A DNA stretch of 64,000 bases from Sphingosinicella sp. CPCC 101087 (lineage in GTDB: Bacteria; Pseudomonadota; Alphaproteobacteria; Sphingomonadales; Sphingomonadaceae), in NCBI RefSeq assembly GCF_004151485.1, contig NZ_SBFF01000011.1, forward strand, positions 8,036-72,035, read 5' to 3'. Numbering within the stretch: position 1 is the first letter of the stretch; each line of letters opens with the position of its first letter. The translations under genes and the position numbers were made by a program. The notes below the pieces were generated by a model. That model did no database searches. It saw nothing but the letters and a program-made list of their open reading frames with translations, and was not told the DNA's origin. This document shows positions 18,491-27,325 of this stretch, piece by piece.

Positions 18491-18917
18491 AGGCCGCTTC
18501 GAACAGGGCCAGTTGCGACGGCAATTTCTTCAGCCGCTTGCCCTGCAGATGGGCGTCGAGCGCATCGAGCGCTCCCTTGAGCACCTTGTCCGAATAGGGC
18601 TTTGACAGGCAGCCGAGGCCGAGCGGCCTGGCCTCGTCGGTGCAATGGGCCGTGACGAACAGGACCGGCACGCCGCGCTCGCGGGCGACCCGCGCGACGT
18701 CGGTGCCGTCCCCTTCCCCGGCCAGCCTGATATCGGTGAGGACGAGGTCGAGCGGCTCCGTCTCGATGACCTCACGTGCGGCAGCCAGCGTGTCGACCGT
18801 TGCGGCTACCTCATAGCCGGCATCCTTGAGCATATACTCATTGTCGAACGCGACCAGCGGCTCGTCCTCGACCACCAGGATCCGCTTTATGATCCTGTTG
18901 CGCTTGCCGAAGATCAT
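18489..18917 (-). CDS. Single-domain response regulator
   Basis: 142-aa receiver-only protein with the full phosphorylation site: acidic pair Glu17-Asp18 (VVEDEP), phosphoacceptor Asp62 (LTDIRL), Thr89 (FVTAH) and Lys106 (SKPYS). No output domain follows; residues 120-142 are a basic/hydrophobic tail. It probably relays phosphate or binds a partner protein, as in alphaproteobacterial stress and cell-cycle relays. The frame is open far upstream, but I chose ATG 18917 because the receiver fold begins there. No histidine kinase is adjacent. Divergent from the pseudouridine synthase gene. Confidence 0.85.
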   Translation of the reverse strand: MIFGKRNRIIKRILVVEDEPLVAFDNEYMLKDAGYEVAATVDTLAAAREVIETEPLDLVLTDIRLAGEGDGTDVARVARERGVPVLFVTAHCTDEARPLGLGCLSKPYSDKVLKGALDALDAHLQGKRLKKLPSQLALFEAA

Positions 18918-19053
18918 GTTCGTTCCGATCCTCCCCTTTTCCGTCGATCCGAATGCGTAACGAAGCAGCGGCTCGCCGGTGCCGTTGCCCCGTGCGCCCG
19001 GGCGCGAATAAACTTCAGGCCGTCCATCCTGACCGGGCCGCCGCCTGCCGCCT

Positions 19054-20622
19054 TTGCGAACCGGGCCGCGCGCCGTAAGGGACGCGGGCGGCCGGCGGAT
19101 CGTCGGCGGCCGCCGGATTCGACGGAGAATCGACCTGCCGCCTTCCAGCGACACGCAGCGTATCGCCAAGCTGCTCGCCCGTGCCGGCATCGCCTCGCGT
19201 CGCGAGGTGGAACGGATGATCGCCGACGGCCGGGTGGCGATCGGCGGGCAGATTGTCGAAACGCCGGCGACCCTGATCGCCTCGCTCCACGGCGTGACGG
19301 TCGACGGAAAGCCGGTGAGCGCGCCCTCGCCTGCCAGGCTGTTCCGGTTCCACAAGCCGGCCGGACTGCTCACCACCGAGCGCGACCCCAAGGGGCGGCC
19401 GACCATCTACGACCGATTGCCGCAGGGCCTGCCGCGGCTGATGCCGGTCGGGCGGCTGGACATGAACACCGAGGGGCTGCTGCTCCTTACCACCGACGGC
19501 GGCCTGAAGCGCCAGCTCGAACTGCCCGCGACGGGGGTCGAGCGCACCTACCGCGCCCGCGCCTTCGGCGACATCAGCCAGGAACGGCTCGAGGAGCTCA
19601 TCGAGGGTATCGAGATCGAAGGGGTCCGATACGGCCCGATCGACGCCAATCTGGAACGGCGGACCGGCCGTAACCAATGGATCGAGCTCAGGCTCAGAGA
19701 GGGAAAGAATCGCGAGGTGCGCAGGGTGCTTGAGCATCTCGGGCTCCAGGTCTCGCGCCTGATCCGCACCGCCTACGGTCCCTTCGCCCTTGCGGACCTC
19801 CCGCCCGGGGCCGTCGACGAGGTCCGCCAGCACGATCTGGTGGCGTTCAAGAAGACGCTGTCCAGTTCCTCTCCAACCATGGCCGCCGACGCGACGCGCC
19901 CCTCCTCGCCTCTCAGAGGACCGACCCGAACGCCGAATTCCGCTGCGCATCAGCCGCCGGCGAAGCGTGGCGGCGGAGCCGCGCGACCAGCCTCTCGCCG
20001 GCCTCCCGAGGCCGGCCGCAATCCTGCCGACCGGCATGATCGCTCGAAACCGTCGACCGCCCGGCAAAGTGCCGGCGCAGGTTCGGCCGTTTCTCCCCGG
20101 CCGGCTCGGCGAAAGGGTGCGCCCGCCGGTTCGGACGCCGCACGTTCGGGTCCTGAGCCGGGGCGGACCGCACGGCGCGTCGTCGCGGGGCCGGCCGCGC
20201 GACGGTCCGATGAGCAGGCGCGCTCCGCCCAGCGGACTGCCGTCGGGTCCGGGCAAGGACGGCCAGGCAAGCGCACGCACGCCGCGCAGGGGGCCGCCGC
20301 CGGTTCCGGGGAGCGTCGGGCGGACAAGGAGAACCGCGCCGCCCAGCGGCTCGAGCCTGGATCCGGGCAGCGACGGCCCGACAAGCAAGGCCGCGCCGGC
20401 CCCCGTTCTGCGGCCGGACCTCGGCAGCGTGACGAGCAGGCGCGAGCCGCCCCGCGGCCCGCGGCCGGGTCCCGGCGACCTGATGAGCAGGCGCGAGCCG
20501 CCCCGCGGCCCGCGGCCGGGTCCCGGCGACCTGATGAGCAGGCGCGAGCCGCCCCGCGGCCCGCGGCCGGGTCCCGGCGACCTGCTCATCCCGGGCGAAG
20601 GCCGGGGAGGAAGGGGAAGTGA
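19054..20622 (+). CDS. RsuA/RluB-family pseudouridine synthase with long repeat tail
   Basis: Ribosomal RNA pseudouridine synthase, probably RluB-like (U2605 of 23S rRNA). An S4 RNA-binding domain (about residues 35-80, RIAKLLARAGIASRREVE) precedes the catalytic domain with the active Asp in GRLDMNTEGLLLLT (about 140) and the GKNREVRRVLEHLGL motif (about 225). The enzyme part ends near 275. The remaining 245 residues are a disordered, very basic Arg/Ala/Pro/Gly tail ending in degenerate 17-19-residue repeats, the last three perfect in DNA. Only TTG 19054 (or a CTG just upstream) is available as start after an in-frame stop at 19030. The stop overlaps the rsmD GTG. Confidence 0.85.
   Translation: MRTGPRAVRDAGGRRIVGGRRIRRRIDLPPSSDTQRIAKLLARAGIASRREVERMIADGRVAIGGQIVETPATLIASLHGVTVDGKPVSAPSPARLFRFHKPAGLLTTERDPKGRPTIYDRLPQGLPRLMPVGRLDMNTEGLLLLTTDGGLKRQLELPATGVERTYRARAFGDISQERLEELIEGIEIEGVRYGPIDANLERRTGRNQWIELRLREGKNREVRRVLEHLGLQVSRLIRTAYGPFALADLPPGAVDEVRQHDLVAFKKTLSSSSPTMAADATRPSSPLRGPTRTPNSAAHQPPAKRGGGAARPASRRPPEAGRNPADRHDRSKPSTARQSAGAGSAVSPRPARRKGAPAGSDAARSGPEPGRTARRVVAGPAARRSDEQARSAQRTAVGSGQGRPGKRTHAAQGAAAGSGERRADKENRAAQRLEPGSGQRRPDKQGRAGPRSAAGPRQRDEQARAAPRPAAGSRRPDEQARAAPRPAAGSRRPDEQARAAPRPAAGSRRPAHPGRRPGRKGK
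20431..20583 (+). repeat. Three tandem 51-bp repeats in the synthase tail
   Basis: Units at 20431-20481, 20482-20532 and 20533-20583 encode DEQARAAPRPAAGSRRP three times and are identical except one silent GAC/GAT. Four more degraded copies of 17-19 residues precede them in the protein (for example DEQARSAQRTAVGS, DKENRAAQRLEPGS). The unit length is a multiple of three, so gains or losses keep the frame. Confidence 0.9.
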
Positions 20623-21167
20623 GAATCATCGCCGGCGCGTGGCGCGGGCGGGTGATCGAAGCGCCGCTCGGCCAGGCCACCCGCCCGACCAGCGATCGCG
20701 CCCGCGAAGGGCTCTTCTCGATGCTGCTCAGCCGGATCGGCAGCTTCGAGGGCCTCCAGGTAGCGGACCTGTTCGCCGGAACCGGCGCGCTCGGCCTCGA
20801 GGCGCTGTCCCGCGGCGCTGAATCCTGCCTCTTCGTCGAGAAGGATCGCGCCGCCGTCGACACGATCCGACGCAATGCGTCGCGGCTCGGGGCGGAAGGC
20901 CGTGCCGAGTTGCGGGCGCAAGCGGTCGAACATGCCGCGCCACCGGCCCGTCCCCGCGACCTCGTCTTCATGGACCCGCCTTACGGCACCGGCCTCGCCC
21001 AATCGGCGCTCGACACGATCGCCGGCGGCGGCTGGCTGGCCGGGGGCGCCTGGGTCAGCCTCGAGATCGCGCGGGAGGAAATCGTTGTCCCGCAACCGTT
21101 GGCCATCGAAGCCGACCGCCGCTTCGGCAAGGCGCGGATATTGCTGCTGAGGGCTCAGCCGGGATAG
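20619..21167 (+). CDS. rsmD: 16S rRNA (guanine966-N2)-methyltransferase
   Basis: SAM-dependent methyltransferase of 182 aa acting on G966 of 16S rRNA in the small subunit. Typical marks are the N-terminal RIIAGAWRGRVI, RPTSDRAREGLFSML, SAM-binding VADLFAGTGALGLEALSRGA and the catalytic DPPYGTGLA motif IV. The GTG start at 20619 overlaps the TGA of the pseudouridine synthase (GTGA), linking two rRNA-modification enzymes in one operon. The 3' end overlaps the convergent GFA-family gene by 13 bases. Confidence 0.94.
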   Translation: MRIIAGAWRGRVIEAPLGQATRPTSDRAREGLFSMLLSRIGSFEGLQVADLFAGTGALGLEALSRGAESCLFVEKDRAAVDTIRRNASRLGAEGRAELRAQAVEHAAPPARPRDLVFMDPPYGTGLAQSALDTIAGGGWLAGGAWVSLEIAREEIVVPQPLAIEADRRFGKARILLLRAQPG

Positions 21168-21547
21168 CGCTCGAATTCCGGCAGCGCGTGCAGGCTCGTC
21201 ACCCAGCCGATCCGTTCCGCGACCTGGACGTGGAGTTGCGGCGCCAGCGCCTCCGGATCGTCAAGCGTCGCGGTCTGCACGTCGACCAGCCCCGGCAGCA
21301 CCGCCTCGTTGACATAGTATAGGCCGGTTCCGCACCGGCCGCAGAAGGCGCGCGTCGCATGCTCCGACGATCGATAGGTTTGCGGCTCGCCCGTCACCTT
21401 GAAGTCCTCGCGCTTCACCGCCGCCCAGGCGACCATCGGCGCGCCGGCGCAGGTCCGGCAGTCCCGACAATGGCAGAGGCTGTGATGAACCACTTGCGAA
21501 GGCATTTCGTAGCGCACTCCGCCGCAATGGCAGCCACCCTGCAGCAT
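21155..21547 (-). CDS. GFA-family zinc-binding protein (DUF636)
   Basis: 130-aa protein of the glutathione-dependent formaldehyde-activating (GFA/CENP-V) fold. Its zinc-binding cysteines are visible as CHC (C6, C8), CHCRDC (C25, C27, C30) and FCGRCG (about C75, C78). Proteins of this group bind glutathione or small adducts, but the exact substrate is unknown. I chose the ATG at 21547 because an AAGGAG ribosome binding site lies at the right distance upstream; a longer in-frame start at 21604 is less likely. Confidence 0.82.
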   Translation of the reverse strand: MLQGGCHCGGVRYEMPSQVVHHSLCHCRDCRTCAGAPMVAWAAVKREDFKVTGEPQTYRSSEHATRAFCGRCGTGLYYVNEAVLPGLVDVQTATLDDPEALAPQLHVQVAERIGWVTSLHALPEFERYPG

Positions 21548-21614
21548 CTTGTGGTCTCCTTTCGTTCCGGGACCATTTCTGCCATGGTCCCGCATCGCGT
21601 TCAAGCGCGAACGT

Positions 21615-22883
21615 TCAGGCGAGCGCCGGCCGCGATCTCAGCAGCGCCATCGCGGTGGCACTGATCGCGGCCGCCCCCGCAAGGTAGAGGCCGACATAGA
21701 AAAGACCGCCTTGGGTAACGAGCGCCTGCGCCGCGATCGGTGCCAGCGCGCCGCCCATGATCCCGCCGACGTTGAACGAGATGGACGCGCCGGAATAGCG
21801 CACCCGCGCCGGAAACAGGTCGGGCAGATAGGTGCCGAGCGGGCCGTAAAGGATGCCGGCGGTGAATTGCGACAGGATCAGGTAGAGCCAGATCAGAGCG
21901 ATCGAGCCGCTGTCGAACAACGGCGCCATCAGCAGGCCGACGATGGCGGCGAGCCCGCAGCCGCCGATCAGCACCGATTTGGCGCTGCTGGCGTCGGACG
22001 CCCAGCCGGCGAGCAGGATGGCAAAGGCGAAGAACAAGGCGGCGACGAGCTGGGCCTGAAGGAAGGCGTCGCGGTCGATGCCGAGCGCGGTCGTGCCATG
22101 GCCGAGGGCGAAGGCGGTCGAGAGATAGAAGACGGCGAAGCAGGCGATGACCGCGAACATGCCGGCGATCGTCGGGCCGGCATGGCGCGCGAACAGCTCG
22201 CCGAGCGGCACCCGGGGCGGGGGTGCTTCCTCCAGCGCGGCGGCGAAGGCGGGGGTCTCGCTGAGCTTCAGGCGCACCCACAGCCCCACAGCGACCAGGA
22301 CGATGCTGAGCAGGAACGGGATCCGCCAACCCCAGGCGACGAACTGCGTTTCGGTGAGCAGCCCGTCGAGCAGCAGGAACAGGCCGTTGGCCGCGAGGAA
22401 TCCGATCGGCGCGCCGAGCTGCGGGAACATGCCGAAGCGCGCGCGATGGCCGGGCGGCGCATTTTCCACCGCCAGCAAGGCCGCGCCGCCCCATTCGCCG
22501 CCCAGGCCGAGTCCCTGGCCGAAGCGCAGGATGCACAGCAGCAGCGGCGCGACCCAGCCGGCCGTCTCGTAGGTCGGCAGGAAGGCGATCAGCAGGGTCG
22601 ATCCGCCCATCAGCATCAGCGAGGCGACGAGGGTCGACTTGCGGCCGATCCGGTCGCCGAAATGACCGAAGACGGCGGCGCCGATCGGCCGCGCGATGAA
22701 CGCCACGCCCAGGCTGGCATAAGCGGCGAGCAGCTGCGCCGATGCCGATTCCGCGGGGAAGAAGAGCGGTCCGAACACCAAGGCGGCGGCGGTCGCGTAG
22801 ATGTAGAAATCGTAGAACTCGACCGACGTGCCCACCAGGCTCGCCGTCAGCACCCGCGCATTCGACCGGTAGGCGTTGGCCAT
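21615..22883 (-). CDS. MHS-family MFS transporter
   Basis: 422-aa major facilitator of the metabolite:H+ symporter (sugar-porter-like MHS) family, inner membrane, about 12 segments. Signature parts are GTSVEFYDFYIYATAAALVF in the first helix, RPIGAAVFGHFGDRIGRKS (loop 2-3 motif) and LGLGGEWGGAALLAVE in helix 4. Relatives import organic acids such as alpha-ketoglutarate, citrate, proline or shikimate; the substrate is not deducible. ATG 22883 has an AGGAGT site five bases upstream, which rules out the longer upstream frame. It sits between the GFA gene and the divergent helicase. Confidence 0.85.
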   Translation of the reverse strand: MANAYRSNARVLTASLVGTSVEFYDFYIYATAAALVFGPLFFPAESASAQLLAAYASLGVAFIARPIGAAVFGHFGDRIGRKSTLVASLMLMGGSTLLIAFLPTYETAGWVAPLLLCILRFGQGLGLGGEWGGAALLAVENAPPGHRARFGMFPQLGAPIGFLAANGLFLLLDGLLTETQFVAWGWRIPFLLSIVLVAVGLWVRLKLSETPAFAAALEEAPPPRVPLGELFARHAGPTIAGMFAVIACFAVFYLSTAFALGHGTTALGIDRDAFLQAQLVAALFFAFAILLAGWASDASSAKSVLIGGCGLAAIVGLLMAPLFDSGSIALIWLYLILSQFTAGILYGPLGTYLPDLFPARVRYSGASISFNVGGIMGGALAPIAAQALVTQGGLFYVGLYLAGAAAISATAMALLRSRPALA

Positions 22884-23023
22884 GACTCCTCCCCTGCCGC
22901 TTGGGTGGCTTAGGCCGCCAGCATGGTCAAGCCACGACGACGCCCTCTTCCCGGCTGCGAGAGCGGGGGAGAATGATTCCATAAGTGATTGAGTCTGCGC
23001 CGCACGTTCCCTAACTGTTCGCT

Positions 23024-25303
23024 GTGACCGATCCCGCCCCCGCCCCTGCCGCCGATCCCCCTTATCTCGCCGGCCTGAACCCGCCGCAGCGCGAGGCGGT
23101 GCTGACCACCGAGGGGCCGGTCCTGGTCCTCGCCGGCGCGGGCACCGGCAAGACCGCCGCGCTCACCGCGCGCCTCGCCCATCTCCTCTTCACGCGTCGC
23201 GCCTGGCCTTCGGAGATCCTCTCCGTCACCTTCACCAACAAGGCCGCGCGCGAGATGCGCGAGCGCGTCGGGCGGCTGGTCGGCGAGGCGGTCGAGGGCA
23301 TGCCCTGGCTCGGAACCTTCCACTCGATCGGCGCGAAGATGCTGCGCCGCCATGCCGAGCTGGTCGGCCTCAAGAGCAATTTCACCATCCTCGACACGGA
23401 CGACCAGCTGCGCCTGCTCAAGCAACTCATCGCGGCCGCCGACATCGACGAGAAAAGGTGGCCGGCGCGGATGCTCGCGGGCATGATCGATCGGTGGAAG
23501 AACAAGGGCTGGACGCCCGGCCAGGTCGACGCCGGGGAAGCCGAAGGCTTCGCCAACGGCCAGGGAGCCAATCTCTACCTCGTCTACCAGGAGCGGCTGA
23601 AGCAGCTGAACGCCTGCGATTTCGGCGACCTCCTGCTCCACATGCTGGTGATCCTGCGCACCCATCGCGACGTGCTGGAGCTCTATCAGCAGCGCTTCCG
23701 CTACATTCTGGTCGACGAGTATCAGGACACCAACCAATCCCAATATCTGTGGCTCCGGCTGCTCGCTCAGGAGCGCAAGAACATCTGCTGCGTGGGCGAC
23801 GACGATCAGTCCATCTATTCGTGGCGCGGCGCCGAGGTCAGCAACATCCTTCGCTTCGAGAAGGATTTCCCGGGCGCGAAGATCATTCGCCTCGAGCAGA
23901 ATTACCGCTCCACCCCGAACATCCTCGCCGCCGCCTCGGGACTGATCGCCCAGAATGCCGGGCGCCTCGGCAAGACCTTGTGGACCGAGGCGCCGGAGGG
24001 CGAGAAGCTCCAGGTGATCGGCGTGTGGGATGGTCCCGAGGAGGCGCGGCGGGTCGGCGAGGAGTTGGAGGCGATCCAGCGCAAGGGTGGCCGCCTCGAC
24101 CAATGCGCGATCCTCGTGCGCGCCCAGTTCCAGACTCGGGAGCTGGAGGACCGGTTCATCGCGATCGGCCTCCCCTATCGGATCGTCGGGGGCTTCCGCT
24201 TCTACGAGCGCGCCGAGATCCGGGACGCGCTGGCTTATCTGCGCGTCATTCACCAGAGCGCCGACGATCTCGCCTTCGAACGGATCGTCAACGTGCCCAA
24301 GCGCGGCCTGGGCGACAAGGCGGTGGCGAGGATCCACGCACTGGCGCGGGCACAGGACGTCCCGCTGAGCCAGGCGGCGGCGCAGATCCTCGACACGGAC
24401 GAGCTGACCGCGCAGGCCCGCCGCTCGCTGGGCAATCTGGTCGGCGACTTCGCCCGCTGGCGCGCGAAGCTGGACGAGCTTCCCCATCCCGAGCTGGCGC
24501 GGCTGATGCTCGACGAATCCGGCTATACCGCGATGCTCCAGGCCGACCGTTCGGCCGAGAGCGCCGGCCGTCTCGAGAATCTCTCGGAGCTCACCCGGGC
24601 GATGGAGGAGTATGAGACGCTGGGCGCCTTTCTCGAACATGTCAGCCTCGTCATGGACAATGACGCCGATGCGGAGACGGACAAGGTCACGATCATGACC
24701 ATCCATGCCGCCAAGGGGCTCGAATTCGACACCGTCTTCCTCGCCGGCTGGGAGGAAGGCGTCTTCCCCTCGCAGCGGGCGCTCGACGAAGGCGGGACCG
24801 CGGCCCTCGAGGAGGAACGCCGGCTCGCTTATGTCGCGATCACCCGCGCGCGGCGGCGCTGCATCATCATGCACGCGGCCAACCGCCGCATCTATGGCCA
24901 ATGGACCTCCTCCATTCCCTCGCGCTTCGTCACCGAACTGCCGGACGAGCATGTCGAGCAGGAGACGACGATGAGCGGCGGCGAGTCGCTTTGGCGCGCC
25001 AACTGGTCGGAACGGGCCGATCCGTTCGCCGACCTCGCCCGCGGCACAGGCCGCGGTCCCGGCTGGCAGCGCGCCGCCGCCGGCGGCGGCTTCGAGCGTA
25101 CCCCGCCCAGGGTGATCGAGGCACGGGCGAGCGCGGTCAGCTTCGGCAATCCCGGCCGTTCCGACATTTCGGTCGGCCAGCGCGTCTTCCACACCAAGTT
25201 CGGCTACGGCCAGGTCGCCGAGGTCGAGGGCAACAAGCTCGAGATCGACTTTGAGCATAGTGGCCGCAAGCGGGTCCTCGACAGCTTCGTGACGATCGCC
25301 TGA
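23024..25303 (+). CDS. UvrD/PcrA-type ATP-dependent DNA helicase
   Basis: Superfamily 1A 3'-5' helicase of 759 aa for nucleotide excision and mismatch repair and for replication conflict resolution. All motifs are visible: Q-motif (LNPPQREAV), I GAGTGKT, Ia TFTNKAA, II VDEYQDTN, III GDDDQSIYSWRGAE, IV EQNYRS, V IHAAKGLEF, VI LAYVAITRARRR. The C-terminus (about 710-755; VGQRVFHTKFGYGQV) is the Tudor-like RNA polymerase-binding domain found in UvrD and PcrA. The start is GTG. The gene is called uvrD or pcrA depending on the genome, so I leave the symbol empty. No operon partner. Confidence 0.93.
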   Translation: MTDPAPAPAADPPYLAGLNPPQREAVLTTEGPVLVLAGAGTGKTAALTARLAHLLFTRRAWPSEILSVTFTNKAAREMRERVGRLVGEAVEGMPWLGTFHSIGAKMLRRHAELVGLKSNFTILDTDDQLRLLKQLIAAADIDEKRWPARMLAGMIDRWKNKGWTPGQVDAGEAEGFANGQGANLYLVYQERLKQLNACDFGDLLLHMLVILRTHRDVLELYQQRFRYILVDEYQDTNQSQYLWLRLLAQERKNICCVGDDDQSIYSWRGAEVSNILRFEKDFPGAKIIRLEQNYRSTPNILAAASGLIAQNAGRLGKTLWTEAPEGEKLQVIGVWDGPEEARRVGEELEAIQRKGGRLDQCAILVRAQFQTRELEDRFIAIGLPYRIVGGFRFYERAEIRDALAYLRVIHQSADDLAFERIVNVPKRGLGDKAVARIHALARAQDVPLSQAAAQILDTDELTAQARRSLGNLVGDFARWRAKLDELPHPELARLMLDESGYTAMLQADRSAESAGRLENLSELTRAMEEYETLGAFLEHVSLVMDNDADAETDKVTIMTIHAAKGLEFDTVFLAGWEEGVFPSQRALDEGGTAALEEERRLAYVAITRARRRCIIMHAANRRIYGQWTSSIPSRFVTELPDEHVEQETTMSGGESLWRANWSERADPFADLARGTGRGPGWQRAAAGGGFERTPPRVIEARASAVSFGNPGRSDISVGQRVFHTKFGYGQVAEVEGNKLEIDFEHSGRKRVLDSFVTIA

Positions 25304-25629
25304 GCCCGCCCTCGCCAGCTCGGGTGATTGATCTCATTCGCCCGCGCGGCACCGATCCAGCTTTGTCTCGTGCGAAGACGCGAAGCAAAGCTCGCCCTCA
25401 CTCACGAGAGGGGATAGCCGCGCCCTTGGCTTCTTTGCGTCTTGCGCCTTTGCGTGAGATCGGCGCGAGTTCCTAAACGCGCCGGCCGCCGCGCCGAGGC
25501 TGAGAAGGATATGCGCGAACACGGCTCGCCGACGAATGATCTTCCGCGTCCGCCCCGGCTCTCGCCAAATCGTCCCTTTCCACACGGCCGCATTGCCCGC
25601 CGCACCGCCGGCTCCTAAGTCCGCTCCCG
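25304..25629. other. Intergenic region with short repeat-like phrases
   Basis: About 325 bases without a supported gene. At 25431-25457 the phrase TTTGCGT-CTTGCG-CCTTTGCGTGA repeats a short TTGCG unit, and an inverse form, GAAGACGCGAAGC, lies near 25373. This resembles an interspersed intergenic repeat; I cannot tell whether it is mobile. No terminator with a T run and no obvious promoter were seen. Confidence 0.4.
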
Positions 25630-26904
25630 ATGCCGCTCCCCTCGCCCTTCGCCATCGCCAATTTCCGCTATTATTGGGTGGCGCGCCTGACGACGATGCT
25701 GGGCCAGTCCGCGATGCTGCTGATCGTCGGCTGGCAGGTCTACAATATCGCCCGGCTGACGATGAGCCCCGCCGCCTCGGCGGCGCAGATCGGCTTCATC
25801 GGCCTCATCCAGTTCGTGCCGTTGTTCCTTCTCACGCCGGTGACCGGCTGGCTCGCCGACCATGTCGACCGGCGCCACATCGCCCGCGCCACGACCGGCT
25901 TGCTCGTCCTGAGCGCGGTGGTGCTCGGCGCCTTCACCTGGGCGGACGCGATGACCCTGCCGGTCCTGTTCGTCGTCGCCGGCCTGCTGGGAATAGCGCG
26001 CGCCTTTTCCGGCCCCGCGCTCGGAGCTCTCGCACCCAACCTGGTGCCGCGCGAGATCCTTCCCAACGCCATCGCCCTGAGTTCGATCGCCTGGCAGGCC
26101 GGCATGATCGCCGGCCCGGCGATCGGCGGCTATCTCTACGCCTGGATTCCCGCCGCCGCTTACGGCGCGAGCGCCGCCTTGTTCCTCTTGTCCCTGCTCT
26201 GTCTGCTGCTGATCGGGCCCGTGCCGCGTCCGGAGCGGGATCGCGAGCGCCATCCGGTCCGGCAGATGGTCGACGGCCTCTCTTACGTTCGCACCAACCG
26301 GCTGGTGCTCGGCGCGATCACTTTGGACCTGTTCGCCGTCTTCCTCGCCGGTGCGACCGCCTTGCTGCCCGTCTATGCGCGCGACATACTCGAGGTGGGG
26401 CCGGAAGGCCTCGCTCAGCTCGGCGCCGCGCCCGCCGTCGGTGCTGCGCTCACCGCCCTCTTCTTCACCTTCCGGCCGCTGCGCAGCGATGTCGGCATGA
26501 AGATGCTCGGGGCGGTGGTCGTCTTCGGCGCCGCCACCGTCGCCTTCGGCCTGTCGCGCTGGATGCCGCTTTCGCTGGCGGCCTTGTTCGTGATCGGCAG
26601 CGCCGACATGTTCTCGGTCTACGTCCGCCAGTCGCTGATCCAGCTCCACACTCCCGACGCGATGCGCGGGCGCGTGGGCGCGGTGTCGCAGCTCACCATA
26701 TCCGCCTCGAATGAGCTGGGCGATGCCCAGTCGGGCTTTCTTGCCGCCCTGATCGGGCCGGTCGCCGCGGTCGTCGCCGGCGGCGCCGGTGCGGTCGCGG
26801 TCACCCTCTTGTACGCCGCCCGCTTCCCGGAGCTGCGCCGCGCCCGCAGCTTCGACGAGCCGACGTACGAGGAGAAGGATTCCCAAGGAAGAGCGGCCGC
26901 ATGA
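25630..26904 (+). CDS. MFS transporter, DHA3/EntS-like exporter
   Basis: 424-aa major facilitator with about 12 membrane helices. The N-terminus (FRYYWVARLTTMLGQSAMLLIVGWQVY), the loop motif GWLADHVDRRHIAR and the central MRGRVGAVSQL segment are typical of the DHA3 drug:H+ antiporter family that includes the enterobactin exporter EntS. A role in exporting a siderophore or small toxic molecule is plausible but not shown, as no biosynthesis genes are adjacent. The start MPLPSPFAIANFRYY is the family-like N-terminus. It stands alone, with more than 300 bases of non-coding DNA on either side. Confidence 0.82.
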   Translation: MPLPSPFAIANFRYYWVARLTTMLGQSAMLLIVGWQVYNIARLTMSPAASAAQIGFIGLIQFVPLFLLTPVTGWLADHVDRRHIARATTGLLVLSAVVLGAFTWADAMTLPVLFVVAGLLGIARAFSGPALGALAPNLVPREILPNAIALSSIAWQAGMIAGPAIGGYLYAWIPAAAYGASAALFLLSLLCLLLIGPVPRPERDRERHPVRQMVDGLSYVRTNRLVLGAITLDLFAVFLAGATALLPVYARDILEVGPEGLAQLGAAPAVGAALTALFFTFRPLRSDVGMKMLGAVVVFGAATVAFGLSRWMPLSLAALFVIGSADMFSVYVRQSLIQLHTPDAMRGRVGAVSQLTISASNELGDAQSGFLAALIGPVAAVVAGGAGAVAVTLLYAARFPELRRARSFDEPTYEEKDSQGRAAA

Positions 26905-27325
26905 TGCCTTGCGGCTCGTTCCCCGTCCTGCGGGGCGCCCGTCCAGGCGACCGGCGACCAGCGTGGTCCCCGCGTCACCGGACTCGCGCGGCGCAGCCTC
27001 GGCGGCGCAAGGCGTTGGGCCGCGCCGCGCGGCGGCACACGCGTCCGGCCGATCGAGCCCGGCGCCGGTACGGAGGGACGCCGGCGGTCGTGACGGTCGA
27101 GGTCCGCATCTATATGCCCGGTGCGGAGATGACAGCGGACGTCGCAGCAAAGGGTCTGGATACCCTCCTTCGCGGGGCGCCCCGGCAGGCCGAAGGCCTT
27201 CGCCGCGCCCGTAAAGAGGGTGTAGAGCCGGCCGAACGGTCGGCGCCGCGGGTGCGGTCTGCCCGCTCGTGCGTTGCCGCTCGACGCCCGAATTCATCCG
27301 CATTGGACAATGAAGGAGAAATGCC
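26905..27325. other. Intergenic region upstream of cysK
   Basis: About 420 GC-rich bases. The open frames on both strands have no recognisable domain, and those that run into cysK are antisense shadows. A short inverted repeat CCGCA...TGCGG lies near 27103-27125. AAGGAG at 27312-27317 is the cysK ribosome binding site. I see no riboswitch or clear promoter. Confidence 0.4.

Noticed and set aside
18489-19406. A 305-residue form of the response regulator with a long N-terminal domain
   Set aside because: The extra 163 residues are antisense to the pseudouridine synthase gene and have no fold. The receiver domain begins at ATG 18917.
20431-20583. A CRISPR-like or tandem DNA array
   Set aside because: The three 51-bp units abut without spacers and are in frame within a protein tail, so this is a coding tandem repeat.
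19015-20589. A 524-codon frame antisense to the pseudouridine synthase, rich in Gly/Pro/Arg repeats
   Set aside because: It is the reverse reading of a repeat-rich GC region. Its repeats mirror the 51-bp units and it has no domain, while the sense strand carries a complete S4 and synthase domain.
22910-25258. A 782-codon frame antisense to the helicase gene
   Set aside because: Long antisense frames are expected in GC-rich coding DNA. The sense strand has all seven helicase motifs, and the antisense product has no recognisable domain.
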